Positions 33,201-42,071 of a DNA stretch of 58,003 bases are shown piece after piece. The DNA comes from Streptomyces olivochromogenes (lineage in GTDB: Bacteria > Actinomycetota > Actinomycetes > Streptomycetales > Streptomycetaceae). Numbering within the stretch: the first letter of the stretch is position 1; each line of letters begins with the position of its first letter. The notes below the pieces were generated by a model. That model saw only the letters and a list, made by a program, of their open reading frames with translations, was not told the DNA's origin and ran no database searches. A program made the translations under genes and the position numbers. Where the stretch lies: the NCBI RefSeq assembly GCF_021538895.1, contig NZ_JADDRL010000057.1:1-58003 (forward strand), given 5' to 3'.

Positions 33201-34732
33201 GCGTCGCACCTGTCCGGCCCGATGCGGGCGGGCACGTCCAGCAGTTCGGCCGCACGGGCCGTCGTGACGCCCCGCGATGTCAGCTCGGTCCAGTGCGCCT
33301 TCACCTTCGCGGCGACGCTGAAGAAGGGCTGGTGGAGCAGCGCGCGCACGACCTTGGTCTGGCCCGCCGTCATGGTCAGGGGCTCGGTCCGGGAGATGAC
33401 GACCGCGGAGCCGGACAGGCTGTCGTCGAGGCGGACGTGGCGGAGGACGGACTCCGGGCTGGGCTGCCAGGCGAGGGACAGCCACATGATGGTGACCATC
33501 CGGCCGTCGCAAAGGCCACTCCCCGCCTTCTCGTTGCCCGCGACCAGCACCGAGGCCACGGCCGTGGAGAACTCGGGGACGCGGTTGCCGCCCCAGGAGG
33601 TGCCCACGGTCACCTGGTACGGGTTGGTGGACGGGGCGAGCGCGGCGTCGTCGAAGAGGCCGTACCGTGCCTCCACCCGCTGCCTTACGAGGAGGTGCTG
33701 CCCACGCGCGCTGCCTCCTGTGAGGGACTGGACCCGTTCGGCGACCCGCGCCCAGTCACCGATGCGCGGTGTCCACTCGGGGAAGGCGCAGTAGTCCGAG
33801 CGGCCGCGCAGCACACACGTCTGGTCCCGCTCCGGGGTGAGCGAGGCGCGTATCCGGGCCGCGGTCGTCACCGCGGGGATGCCGCCGGTCTGGGCGACCC
33901 CGCCCAGCACGGCCAGGGCCAGCGCGCCGGCGAGGGCGGCCTGGAGGGTCCGGGCACGGCCGCCCCCGGCGACCAGGACGGCGAGCAGGGCCGCGGTCAG
34001 GGCGAGGCCGGCGAGGTAGAGGGCATGCCAACCGGCCGGGCGGCCCAGCAGGGCGGAGGGGAGGGATTGGGCGCCGGTCCCGCTGACCACCGGTGCCAGC
34101 CAGGCGGTTCCGGTCTCCCGCCCGGCGGAGGGGTACATGCCGCCCACGAACAGCAGGAAGAACACCCCGACGAGCAGCGGCGCCGCCACGGCCGAGGACA
34201 CCAGCCGCGCGAGCAGCACCCCGATCGCCCCGAACACCAGCACCGTCAGTGGCCCGGCCAGCAACTCGGCCACCGAACCCCGCCCGACCACACCGGGCTT
34301 GAGGGCCTCCCAGCCGAACTGGGCGGCCACAGCGACCGCGGTGAGCAGCGCGAGCGGTACGACAGCCAGCGCATGCGCCGCCGTACGGTGTGCGGGGGAG
34401 AGCACCAGCACTCCGAAGTGGCGTTCGGTGTCCCGGCGCAGGGAGCGCAGCGCAGCCTGGTTCGCGCACAGCAGCGCGACGAGGCCGACGAACAGCGGAC
34501 CGCTCTGGGTGGCGCGGTCGACGTCCTGCAGGGCGGGGTAGTCGTCCTGGGGCCGCAGGGTGCGCCACCCGATCCAGGCGCCGTATCCGACGAGGGCGAC
34601 GACGACCGGGACACGCAGCAGCAGCCTGCGGGTCTCGAAGCGGGCCAGGGCGAACACGGCCGCCCGGGAGCCCCGGGACGCGGAGCGCGTGGCGGCTGCC
34701 GGGGTGGCCTTCGTTGCGACCAGCGCTGTCAT
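33197..34732 (-). CDS. ABC transporter permease
   Basis: 511 residues. Six to seven spans: one near ~42-60, a group at ~80-290, then a long Cys-containing extracytoplasmic region (~300-450). Layout resembles ABC-2 type permeases (ALARFETRRLLLRVP at the start). It overlaps the ATPase gene by ATGA (34729-34732) and the next gene by ATGA, so the three are one translational unit. Substrate unknown. Confidence 0.75.
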   Translation of the reverse strand: MTALVATKATPAAATRSASRGSRAAVFALARFETRRLLLRVPVVVALVGYGAWIGWRTLRPQDDYPALQDVDRATQSGPLFVGLVALLCANQAALRSLRRDTERHFGVLVLSPAHRTAAHALAVVPLALLTAVAVAAQFGWEALKPGVVGRGSVAELLAGPLTVLVFGAIGVLLARLVSSAVAAPLLVGVFFLLFVGGMYPSAGRETGTAWLAPVVSGTGAQSLPSALLGRPAGWHALYLAGLALTAALLAVLVAGGGRARTLQAALAGALALAVLGGVAQTGGIPAVTTAARIRASLTPERDQTCVLRGRSDYCAFPEWTPRIGDWARVAERVQSLTGGSARGQHLLVRQRVEARYGLFDDAALAPSTNPYQVTVGTSWGGNRVPEFSTAVASVLVAGNEKAGSGLCDGRMVTIMWLSLAWQPSPESVLRHVRLDDSLSGSAVVISRTEPLTMTAGQTKVVRALLHQPFFSVAAKVKAHWTELTSRGVTTARAAELLDVPARIGPDRCDA

Positions 34733-35601
34733 GCCGTCACCTCCGCGCGGTCGCCGTCGAGGGTGAGTACATAGCCGTCCTCCAGAGTCGGTTCGAGGAG
34801 GTCGGCGCCCTCGGGTGGGTCGCCGACGTTGCGGAACGTGCCCGTCCCGGTGCGCCAGCCCGCCTTCGCGCCGGGATCGCGTTCGCTACTGCTCCACACC
34901 CGTCCGGCGGCCCGTGCGCTGAGCTCGGCGGGGGTGCCGTCGAAGCGGATGCGGCCGCCGGCCATGACCAGTACGCGGTGGCAGAGCATGGCCACGTCCT
35001 CGGTCTGGTGGGTGGACAGCAGCACCGTGCGGCTCTCGCCGGCGGCGGCGATCAACTCCCGGAAACGCATGCGCTGTTCGGGGTCCAGCCCGACGGTCGG
35101 CTCGTCCAGCACCAGGAATCCCGGGTCGCCGACCAGGGCCGCGGCGAGCGCCACCCGCTGCCGCATACCACCGGACAACTTCTTGATGCGCTTGCCGCGC
35201 ACGTCGGCGAGGTCGACCTCGCCGAGCACCCGCCGTACCTCCTGGTGCCGTGCGGCCCGGTCGGTCAGCTCCTTCAGGATCGCCACGTAGTCGACGAACT
35301 CGAAGGGCGTGAAGTCGAGGTGGAGGCCCGGGGTTTGCGGCAGGTAGCCCAGTTGACGCCGTACCTCCTGTCGGCCCCGCGCGGTGGCCGGGTCGTGCCC
35401 GAGCACGGTGAAGGCGCCCCGGTCGGCCGGCACGGCGGTGGCGAGGACCCGCAGCAGGGTCGTCTTGCCCGCGCCATTGGGCCCGAGGAGCCCGGTGACC
35501 CCTCGGGTCAGCCGGAGTGACACGTTGTCGAGGGCACGGGTGCCGCCGTAGCACAGACTGAGTCCGGAGGCGGAGACGGAGACAGGGGCCGAGGCGGTCA
35601 C
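34729..35601 (-). CDS. ABC transporter ATP-binding protein
   Basis: 290 residues from a GTG with GGGAG 6 bases upstream; the longer open frame upstream looks non-coding. Walker A GPNGAGKTT, Q-loop YLPQTPGLHLDF, signature KLSGGMRQRVALA, Walker B FLVLDEPTVGLDP, switch His STHQTEDV. The C-terminal ~60 residues after RIRFDGTPAEL are typical of ABC-2 export systems. Works with the two membrane genes that follow. Confidence 0.92.
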   Translation of the reverse strand: MTASAPVSVSASGLSLCYGGTRALDNVSLRLTRGVTGLLGPNGAGKTTLLRVLATAVPADRGAFTVLGHDPATARGRQEVRRQLGYLPQTPGLHLDFTPFEFVDYVAILKELTDRAARHQEVRRVLGEVDLADVRGKRIKKLSGGMRQRVALAAALVGDPGFLVLDEPTVGLDPEQRMRFRELIAAAGESRTVLLSTHQTEDVAMLCHRVLVMAGGRIRFDGTPAELSARAAGRVWSSSERDPGAKAGWRTGTGTFRNVGDPPEGADLLEPTLEDGYVLTLDGDRAEVTA

Positions 35602-35665
35602 AGAGTACTCCCGGGGAACGGACGGAACAGAGGCAGAAGAAGCCGGACACGGGGAACGGGCGCGG

Positions 35666-36493
35666 TCATCGGGCACCGCTCGGGGACAGGTCGAATCGGT
35701 CACGGACCAGGAGGAGCAGCCCGGCGGCGAGCACGGCGACTGCCGCCGCCGCGCCCTGTCCGGCCGCGGTGAACGGCACGAGCACCTGGTCGGCGCCGGT
35801 TCGGTACGCGTGGGCCGCCAGCAACAGCGCGACCCACGCGCCACCGGTCACGGACGGCGCGAGGACTGGTCCGAGCCTGGGGGTCAGCGCGAGCCCGGTC
35901 GCGGTGAGCGCGAGGGCCGGCAGCAGCCATCCGAGGGCATCCAGCCCGTACGCGGGCAGGGCGAGGGCCGCCGCACCGCTCAGGCCCAGCACGGCGACGA
36001 GCACGGCGACCGTCCGGATCATCAGCAGGCGAAAACCGTGCATGGGCGAAACGACCGCCATCTCGTGGGTGGGATCGAGCACGGGCCCGTACGACAGGGC
36101 GACCCCGGCGAGCGGCAGCAGCGGGGCGACAGCAAGGAAGGTCGTGGTCGAATGACCGGAACGGGCGGTCAGTACCGACACGGCCAGCAACGAGACCACC
36201 GCCGTCAGCCACGAGCGGCGCAGCACCGGCGTCGCGGCCAGCAGCCGCGCCGTGTGGTCCGCCATCCCGAGCCGTACCAGGAGCCGTTCGAACAGGCTCG
36301 GCCGTGGCGCGTCCAGTTCGGCGTCCAGCCGCTCCCAGGCCGCGTCCAGCGCAACGGGGTCCCAGGCCTCGGCCAGCAGCGCCCGGCAGTCCGCGCAGGC
36401 GGCCAGGTGGGTGTCGGCGGACCACAGCAGCGGCGGCGCCAACTCCCCGCGCGCATACGCACGCAGATCGTCCTCGGCGACATGCCATGTCAT
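35666..36493 (-). CDS. membrane-bound zinc-finger anti-sigma factor
   Basis: 275 residues. The N-terminus has the zinc-finger anti-sigma motif (His29, Cys33, Cys36 in THLAACADC), followed by about six membrane spans instead of the usual one. It should bind the ECF sigma encoded upstream at the membrane. Its ATG overlaps the stop of a 30-codon ORF (36490-36493), which in turn overlaps the sigma gene, so sigma and anti-sigma are linked through the small ORF. The ABC operon continues 64 bases downstream. Confidence 0.85.
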   Translation of the reverse strand: MTWHVAEDDLRAYARGELAPPLLWSADTHLAACADCRALLAEAWDPVALDAAWERLDAELDAPRPSLFERLLVRLGMADHTARLLAATPVLRRSWLTAVVSLLAVSVLTARSGHSTTTFLAVAPLLPLAGVALSYGPVLDPTHEMAVVSPMHGFRLLMIRTVAVLVAVLGLSGAAALALPAYGLDALGWLLPALALTATGLALTPRLGPVLAPSVTGGAWVALLLAAHAYRTGADQVLVPFTAAGQGAAAAVAVLAAGLLLLVRDRFDLSPSGAR

Positions 36494-36582
36494 GCCGACA
36501 CCCCCCGCTTCTCCTCGGCGGCCCGCACCGGCCGCACACCCGACATCGGCCGCACGCCCTCGGCGCGCACGAACCCCGTCAT
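36490..36582 (-). CDS. 30-codon ORF coupled between sigma and anti-sigma genes
   Basis: Encodes MTGFVRAEGVRPMSGVRPVR plus AAEEKRGVSA. It starts on an ATGA shared with the sigma stop (36579-36582) and ends on an ATGA shared with the anti-sigma start (36490-36493). Two repeats of GVRP are present and 9 of its 30 residues are charged. It may be a relay ORF that carries ribosomes from sigma to anti-sigma and so sets their ratio, or a real small protein. It contains GAGGAG 17 bases before the anti-sigma start. Confidence 0.5.
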   Translation of the reverse strand: MTGFVRAEGVRPMSGVRPVRAAEEKRGVSA

Positions 36583-37121
36583 GCCAGTGCCTCCCGCAGT
36601 TGCTTTCGGGCGCGCATCGCCCGCGTCTTGACCGTGCCCGGCGGAATACCGAGCAGGACGCCCGCCTCCCGGGTCGTCAGCCCGTCGATGACCGTCGCCT
36701 GGAGCACCGCCCGCAGTTCCGGAGAGAGCCGGACGAGCGCGCCCGCCAGGTCCCCGTGCTCCACCCCCGCGAGCACGCGATCCTCGGCGGACGCCTCGTC
36801 GCGATGCCGCAGCCGGGCCAGCGCGTGCCGCAGCCGTCCCCGCGCTCCGTCGCCGCGCAGCGCGTCGACCAGCCGACGCGAGGCGATGCGCCACAGCCAC
36901 CCGGCCACGTCGCCGTCCTCGCGGTAGCGCGCTCCGCCCCGCCAGATCGCGAGGAACGTCTCCTGGACGACGTCGTCGACGACCCCGGCGTCGGCGCAGC
37001 GGCCGCGCAGGCGTGTGGTCAGCCAGGGGGCGTAACGCCGGTACAGCTCCTCGAAGGCGCGCCGGTCCCGATCCGCCGCGATGGCCCGCAGCAGGTCCCC
37101 GTCGATTCTCGTCTCGCTCAC
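36579..37121 (-). CDS. ECF sigma factor
   Basis: 180 residues. Region 2 (~24-90; FEELYRRYAPWLTTRL, VDDVVQETFLAIWRG, WLWRIASRRLVDALR) and region 4 (~120-175; LRAVLQATVIDGLTTREAGVLLGIPPGTVKTRAMRARKQL, quoted in part GIPPGTVKTRA). No N-terminal extension. First gene of the operon with its anti-sigma and an ABC transporter, so it probably activates its own operon in response to a membrane signal. Confidence 0.93.
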   Translation of the reverse strand: MSETRIDGDLLRAIAADRDRRAFEELYRRYAPWLTTRLRGRCADAGVVDDVVQETFLAIWRGGARYREDGDVAGWLWRIASRRLVDALRGDGARGRLRHALARLRHRDEASAEDRVLAGVEHGDLAGALVRLSPELRAVLQATVIDGLTTREAGVLLGIPPGTVKTRAMRARKQLREALA

Positions 37122-37402
37122 ATCTCCTCATCGGACCGGCGCCGCCGATCGGTTCACGAAATCGCGTCCAATTTTCCGGCCGCTTTCCACCCGGCCCTCG
37201 ATCATGCCGCTGACCTGGGGCTCTGTGGTGTCCTGTGTGGATCCGCCTTGGTGATCCGAGGCCGTAAGGGGTGGTGCGCGGGGGTGGTGCGCTGATCGGA
37301 CGAGAGGCTTGTGGACGTTGAGAGGGTGGGTTCCTGCAAGGAAGAAGTCTTGCCCTCAATGCGGTAGATGTGTCGTGGGGTTTCACACGTTGAGGGGGCT
37401 TC

Positions 37403-38038
37403 GTGGTCTTCAATCTGGTGTCGCTGGTCCTGTCCATCGTCGCCGTGGTGGCGTCCACGTGGGGAATCTCCCGCCAAGTGGCGCGTGCCAGAGCGGACAG
37501 CGATTTGTCCATGACCACCGAACTGCTGCTCACCCATGTCAGGGACGCTGCTTTCCAGCAGGACCAGTTGTGGGTGCTGAGCGACCTTCCGCACGAGTAC
37601 GGCCCTGAGAACGGAATCGAGGGGTTGCCCTATCCGGCCAACTACCGTCTGTGGAACGTTGGCATCGTCTATGAATCAGTGGCGATCATGCTGCGATTCG
37701 ATCTCACCAATCCCGTCATCCTGCTCAGCCTCGCGCAACATCGTCTGATCAGGACCTGGGAGACGATGCAGCCCTACATCGAGGCCGAACGTGCCAAGCG
37801 CGGCCGTGTCGTCTTCCCCTTCTTCGAAGACGCCTACGTCTTCGCCAAAGAGGTCGACGCCAACGTCCTCTACCGGGAGATCGCGCTTCGGCATGCGGAC
37901 GGATCCCTGCGTAGTGCGGTGCCCGGGGCAGCGGGACCAGGACGGCAATTCGCCCGGCAGTGGCGTCGTTGGGCAGGTCGACGTGAACCGCGCATGGCGC
38001 GCGCCGTCCGGCGTCTCCGGTCAATGGACCCTCGGTAA
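37403..38038 (+). CDS. membrane-anchored hypothetical protein (DUF4760-like)
   Basis: 211 residues from GTG. One N-terminal span (VFNLVSLVLSIVAVVASTWG) then a soluble helical part: DLSMTTELLLTHVRDAAFQQDQLWVL, YRLWNVGIVYESVAIMLRF and a C-terminal Arg-rich tail. This resembles DUF4760-type proteins by layout only. GC is lower than its neighbours. The 281 bases before it hold the ECF sigma promoter region and nothing else I can name. Confidence 0.6.
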   Translation: MVFNLVSLVLSIVAVVASTWGISRQVARARADSDLSMTTELLLTHVRDAAFQQDQLWVLSDLPHEYGPENGIEGLPYPANYRLWNVGIVYESVAIMLRFDLTNPVILLSLAQHRLIRTWETMQPYIEAERAKRGRVVFPFFEDAYVFAKEVDANVLYREIALRHADGSLRSAVPGAAGPGRQFARQWRRWAGRREPRMARAVRRLRSMDPR

Positions 38039-38136
38039 TGATCGGAAGGATCTTCAGCGACCACGGTTCATCCTCCACGATCCACGGTGACGTTCAGCCG
38101 CGGAGGTTGCCACCGGGGCCATTTCGTCTCTGGCTC

Positions 38137-39144
38137 TCATTCCGGTGGCTGAAGCAGATCGCCGACATGATTCGGGCCCGCCTCTGATCGCCTCGTCAGC
38201 GGCTGACGGCCGCTCCGGAGCCGACGCACCGATGTGGCGTCCTGGTAGCCGACCCGCTGTGCGATGTCTGCCACCGGCAACGCGGTGGTGGCTCGGAGGT
38301 GTTCCGCCCGCTCCGCCCGCAGCGACCTGATGAATGCGTAGGGAGACGTACTCAGTCGGTCCCGGACATGACGTTCCAGAGTGCGCCGGGTGACCCCGAG
38401 CGCCAGTGCCGCGTCGGCCACTCCGACGGGGCTGTGCAGATGCGCACGTACCCATGCTTCGAAGTCGCTGACCAACTGATCGTGCCCCTTGAGATAGTCG
38501 GTCACCACCCCCGTGCTCGGTGTCGGCCTCTCGTCGATGAGCAGGGCACCCGCGGTCTCGGCGGCGAGCCGGGGGCTGACTTGCGCGACGATGCTGAGAG
38601 CCAGATCGATGTGCGCAAACGCCGCGCCCGCGGTGACGACGCCCCCGTCACGTACCACCATCCGCGACATGTCCAGGTGCACAGCGGGATAGCGACGCCG
38701 GAAGAAATCGCGCAGCCACCATGTGGTGGTGGCCCGCCGCTGATCCAGCAGCCCCGCCTCGGCGAGAACAAAAGTTCCCGTGCAGGCTGCCGCAAGAGCG
38801 CCTCCACCGTCCGCCCAACGCCGCAGTGCCGTGCGCACAGCTCGGATGTCCTGCCTCATCAGGGCATCGACCATGGTCGCCGGACTCTGGGCGGCCAGCG
38901 CGGGAACAAGGATCAGGTCCAGGTCCGTGGTGGCCACACAGTCGTCGATCAAACGGCCCGCGGGTATCAGCAGCCCGCCCGCCGTACGGACCGCCTCGTC
39001 CGTCGCAGTGACAACCACGCACTCCAACGCAGGGATGGTGGCATCGACGCGTGCCCGGGCAGCATCGGCCGTCCGCAGCACATCAAGCACAGCAGTCACT
39101 CCTGAGTCCCAGCATCCGCCGAGTGCCACCACACCGATCTTCAT
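38137..39144 (-). CDS. GlxA-type AraC-family regulator (DJ-1/PfpI domain + HTH)
   Basis: 335 residues from ATG at 39144 with GGGGAG about 9 bases upstream. N-terminal DJ-1/PfpI-like domain (~1-190; VGVVALGGCWDSG-like start, LILVPALAA, AACTGTFVLAEAGLL with the nucleophile-elbow Cys region), then an AraC HTH (~230-320; ALALGVTRRTLERHVRD, SPYAFIRSLRAERAEHLR, VADIAQRVGYQDATSVRRL). The last ~20 residues are not typical. It is divergent from the broken crotonase and CrtC-like genes and may once have controlled them. Confidence 0.88.
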   Translation of the reverse strand: MKIGVVALGGCWDSGVTAVLDVLRTADAARARVDATIPALECVVVTATDEAVRTAGGLLIPAGRLIDDCVATTDLDLILVPALAAQSPATMVDALMRQDIRAVRTALRRWADGGGALAAACTGTFVLAEAGLLDQRRATTTWWLRDFFRRRYPAVHLDMSRMVVRDGGVVTAGAAFAHIDLALSIVAQVSPRLAAETAGALLIDERPTPSTGVVTDYLKGHDQLVSDFEAWVRAHLHSPVGVADAALALGVTRRTLERHVRDRLSTSPYAFIRSLRAERAEHLRATTALPVADIAQRVGYQDATSVRRLRSGRQPLTRRSEAGPNHVGDLLQPPE

Positions 39145-39204
39145 GTCGCAAACTCCCCTGCCTGCGTCGCATTCGGTACTACCGCCCTGCCTACGGTCAA
39201 CCAC

Positions 39205-39818
39205 ATGGCACCCACACAGCAGGCAGCCGGCGGCCCGCACACCGACTCCGCCAAGGTACTGGTCGAGCGGGACGGCCACCTTCTGCGGACTCGATCCATG
39301 GAGCCTCTACTGGGAGCTCCACCAAGCCGGTCATCACGGCCGTCCACGGCCGCTGTTTCACCGCCGGCCTGGAACTCGCCCTCAACAGCGAAATATGCAT
39401 CGCGGCAGGCGACACGGTCTTCGGTCAGCAGGAGGTCACACGCGGCATCGTCGCACTTGGCGGGGCAACGGTACGCCTGCCGCACCGCGCCGGCTGGGGC
39501 AACGCCATGCGCCACCTCCTCACCGGCGACCAGATCGACGCCCAGGAAGCCTGGCGCATGGGCATCGTGCAGGAAGTGGTACCGGCAGGCCACGAACTCG
39601 ACCGCGCCCTGGAGTTGGCGCACCGTATCGCAGCCCAGGCCCGGCTTGCCGTGCAGGCCACCCCGGCCGACGCACGCAGTGCGTTGGCACCGCACATCGC
39701 GGCTTCTGCCGCCGGCCTGCGCAACGACGTCGGCCCACGACTGTTCGCGACGGCCGATGCCGCTGAAGGCATTGCCTCCTTGATCGAGCGGCGGGTTCCC
39801 ACGTACGAGGGCATCTGA
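39205..39818 (+). pseudogene. broken enoyl-CoA hydratase/isomerase (crotonase)
   Basis: The first frame from 39205 reads a crotonase-like start (KVLVERDGHLL). The rest is in another frame from about 39318: STKPVITAVHGRCFTAGLELALNSEICIAAG (quoted in part KPVITAVHG), FGQQEVTRGIVALGGATVRLP, LLTGDQIDAQEAWRMGIVQEVV. About 50-60 residues that normally lie between these parts, including the first oxyanion loop, are missing. So there is an internal deletion plus a frame change. The C-terminal part is otherwise intact and ends just before the CrtC-like gene. Confidence 0.75.
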
Positions 39819-39889
39819 CAGTGCCGCGACAGGCCCATCAACCGGACGCAGCGGGCCGCTGCGCCGACCACGCAGAAGCCGAGGATCTC

Positions 39890-40981
39890 ATGCACGCACT
39901 CATAGGGGACCAGCCGCGACACTACGAGCGGTTGAGTCTCACTCCAGGTGTCATCCAGCCCTGGGAAGAGGGACTACGTACTGACCCCGCAGCCGGAACA
40001 TTCGAATGGTGGTACTGCGACGCCCACCTGGAGGACGGCTCCACACTGACGGTGGAGTTCCACACCAAGCCTCCCTTCATCTCACCCAAGTCCCCCCTCA
40101 CACCCTTCGTCCTGCTCACGCTCACCCGCCCCGACGGCATGAGGACGGACAAGACCTGCACCGCGGAGCCCAGTGCGTTCTCCGCCTCCTCCGAGCGCTG
40201 CGACGTCGTCATCGGTGGCAATACCTTCCGTGGAGAACAGGGCAAGTACCTCGTCCACGTCGAGATCGACGACGTCGTCCTCGACCTGGAACTGACCGCG
40301 CAGGTACCGCCATGGCGCCCAGCCACCGGCCACGCCTTCTTCGGCGCTCAGGAGGAGCACTACATCGCTTGGCTGCCTGTTGTGGCCCGGGGCTCCGTGC
40401 TCGCCACGCTGACCGCCGATGGCACCACCCGAACCCTCACCGGCAGTGGGTACCACGACCACAACTGGGGCAACATCGCCCCACGCAAAGTACTCGACCA
40501 CTGGTACTGGGGACGTGCCAGGATCGGGGCCTACACCGTCGTCACTCTCATGTTCGTAAGCCACGAGCAGTACGACAAGGCGAAGCTGCCCGCTGTGCTG
40601 GTCGCTCACAACGACGAGTTCCTGGTCTCCGCGGTCGGTGACGCAGCGGTCACGTTCACCGAACGTGACGTCCGGGTCCATCCCAGCACCCACGTCCCCG
40701 TCGGCGCTCACCTCGAATACCAGGTGGCGGACGACGCCCACACCTACACCGTTTCCTTCCAGCACGAGCAGGACACCTTCCTGCTCGACTTCGGCACGGC
40801 CGGCGCTTACCACAGGTTCCTGGGGGCCGTGTCGTTGAGTCGCAGGGGAGCCGGCAGCACCGACACGGTCCAAGGCCGGGCCCTTTGGGAGCTGTTGCAC
40901 TTCGCACCCAAGAAGCCAGCCGACGAGGCCGATCCACTGAGCGGATCAGGGCACATCCCGCCCGTCGGACACCAGGCCTGA
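39890..40981 (+). CDS. CrtC/AttH-like (lipocalin-type) protein
   Basis: 363 residues from ATG at 39890, favoured by GAGG 5 bases upstream; GTG at 39821 would add 23. Motifs of the hydroxyneurosporene hydratase/AttH family: AGTFEWWYCDAHLEDGSTLTVEFH (quoted in part FEWWYCDAHLEDG), and GSGYHDHNWGN followed by HWYWGRARIGAYTVV. The family forms two lipocalin-like barrels. Members hydrate carotenoids (CrtC), and relatives act on terpenoid or polyketide substrates. No carotenoid genes are adjacent. Substrate unknown. Confidence 0.78.
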   Translation: MHALIGDQPRHYERLSLTPGVIQPWEEGLRTDPAAGTFEWWYCDAHLEDGSTLTVEFHTKPPFISPKSPLTPFVLLTLTRPDGMRTDKTCTAEPSAFSASSERCDVVIGGNTFRGEQGKYLVHVEIDDVVLDLELTAQVPPWRPATGHAFFGAQEEHYIAWLPVVARGSVLATLTADGTTRTLTGSGYHDHNWGNIAPRKVLDHWYWGRARIGAYTVVTLMFVSHEQYDKAKLPAVLVAHNDEFLVSAVGDAAVTFTERDVRVHPSTHVPVGAHLEYQVADDAHTYTVSFQHEQDTFLLDFGTAGAYHRFLGAVSLSRRGAGSTDTVQGRALWELLHFAPKKPADEADPLSGSGHIPPVGHQA

Positions 40982-41460
40982 ACATCGTCTTCACGGTGAG
41001 CGTCTTCGCCCGGACGGTGGCCATCGCGCGAAGAACATCGGCCATTGCGAGGTCCGTGCGGGCGGCAGAGGCTTGACGGGCAGGTGTCGCGCTCATCGCT
41101 ACAGGCTTACGCCTGCTCGGGCCACCTGATTCAACGGAAGCGTCTGCAGTCGTCCGGCTCGGACAGTGTGTCGACCGCACCGGCGCGCGTGGTGCTGACT
41201 CAGGAGTTATGGCGGCGCGAGGGGAAAGCGTCGAGGTGTGATTCGAGCCGGTAGGAACTATCTTCTCCCTCAGCGACGGTGAGGCGGTCTTTCTCCGAAC
41301 CGCAATCTCAAACGTGGCCTCGCTTGAGATTGTCTCGTGGCCCAACGGGATTGGGGTTTGGGTTCCCTATCCCGGCGACTACGCGATCATTGACTGAAAG
41401 GGGGACGAAATCGATACGCTCTGAACTCTCCTGTAAGAGAGGAGGGCAAGCGCCTGTGTC
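40982..41460. other. intergenic stretch without a supported gene
   Basis: About 480 bases after the CrtC-like gene. Open frames on both strands are short and lack coding-type third positions; a minus-strand frame beginning MSATPARQASAARTDL near 41090 runs antisense into the CrtC-like gene and is not convincing. No repeats or palindromes seen. Confidence 0.4.
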
Positions 41461-41660
41461 GAGGCGCCTGACGTTGTTCCAGTCGACCTGGCTCCTGATG
41501 GCGGCCACCATTGCCTTCAACGGCGCCGCCGCCGGGTCCACCCGCTGGGCGTGGGCATGCAGGCGGTGATCCCGGTCCTGTTCGTGGTCGCCGTCGAGCG
41601 GGCCGGGCACACCATCGGCCGGATCGCCGACCTCCGGCCCGGTCATGACGAGCACCTCAG
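41461..41660 (+). pseudogene. frameshifted DUF2637 remnant (integrative-element gene)
   Basis: One frame reads STWLLMAATIAFNGAAAG; the protein continues in another frame as VHPLGVGMQAVIPVLFVVAV then ERAGHTIGRIAD. The two join at about 41534 to give the membrane-helix pattern of DUF2637 (SpdB-like) proteins, which occur in actinomycete plasmids and integrative elements. Only a fragment remains. It suggests a decayed mobile element here. Confidence 0.6.
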
Positions 41661-42071
41661 GCAGGCGCGGACTTCGCGGCCGCTGCGTGTCTGGTGGATC
41701 TCCGTCGACTGGGCGAGGTATTGGACAATGCCGGTGCCGCGACCGTGTTCGTCGGGGGCGTCGGCGGGTCGATGGCGGTCCACGGCCAGGCCGAAGTCAC
41801 TGACCACAATGTGCAGAGTGTCGTGGTCGAGCTCGAGCAGCAGGGTCATGCGCTCGCGGCCGTACTGGGCCGCGTTGGCGGCGAGTTCGCCGACGATGAG
41901 AACGGCGGAGTCACGCTCGCTCGCTGGCACACTCCAAGTCTCCAGCAGATCGGCCGCGAAGTGACGAGCGGCGGAGACGTGCGCCTCCTGCGCGGGCAGC
42001 GTCAGCAGCGCGTGGCCGTGGCAGGGCTGGTCGAGCAGTGAAGTCGGGCTGGGGGAATCGGTCACAAACAT
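41643..42071 (-). CDS. RsbW-like ATP-binding protein (HATPase_c)
   Basis: 142 residues, ATG start. Anti-sigma/ATPase pattern: VGELAANAAQYGRERMTLLLEL (N box), LHIVVSDFG, GRGTGIVQYLAQ (G box). These small proteins are abundant in Streptomyces and act as serine kinases or binders in partner switching. No partner gene is adjacent. Confidence 0.85.
   Translation of the reverse strand: MFVTDSPSPTSLLDQPCHGHALLTLPAQEAHVSAARHFAADLLETWSVPASERDSAVLIVGELAANAAQYGRERMTLLLELDHDTLHIVVSDFGLAVDRHRPADAPDEHGRGTGIVQYLAQSTEIHQTRSGREVRACLRCSS

Noticed and set aside
33293..34774. A plus-strand open frame of ~490 codons
   Set aside because: Complement of the ABC permease. It is Gly/Arg/Glu-rich with no spans or motifs.
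39051..39204. An N-terminal extension of the crotonase reading frame back to 39051
   Set aside because: The extra residues are basic and shadow-like, overlap the divergent GlxA-type gene, and do not match the crotonase N-terminus, which is in another frame from 39205.
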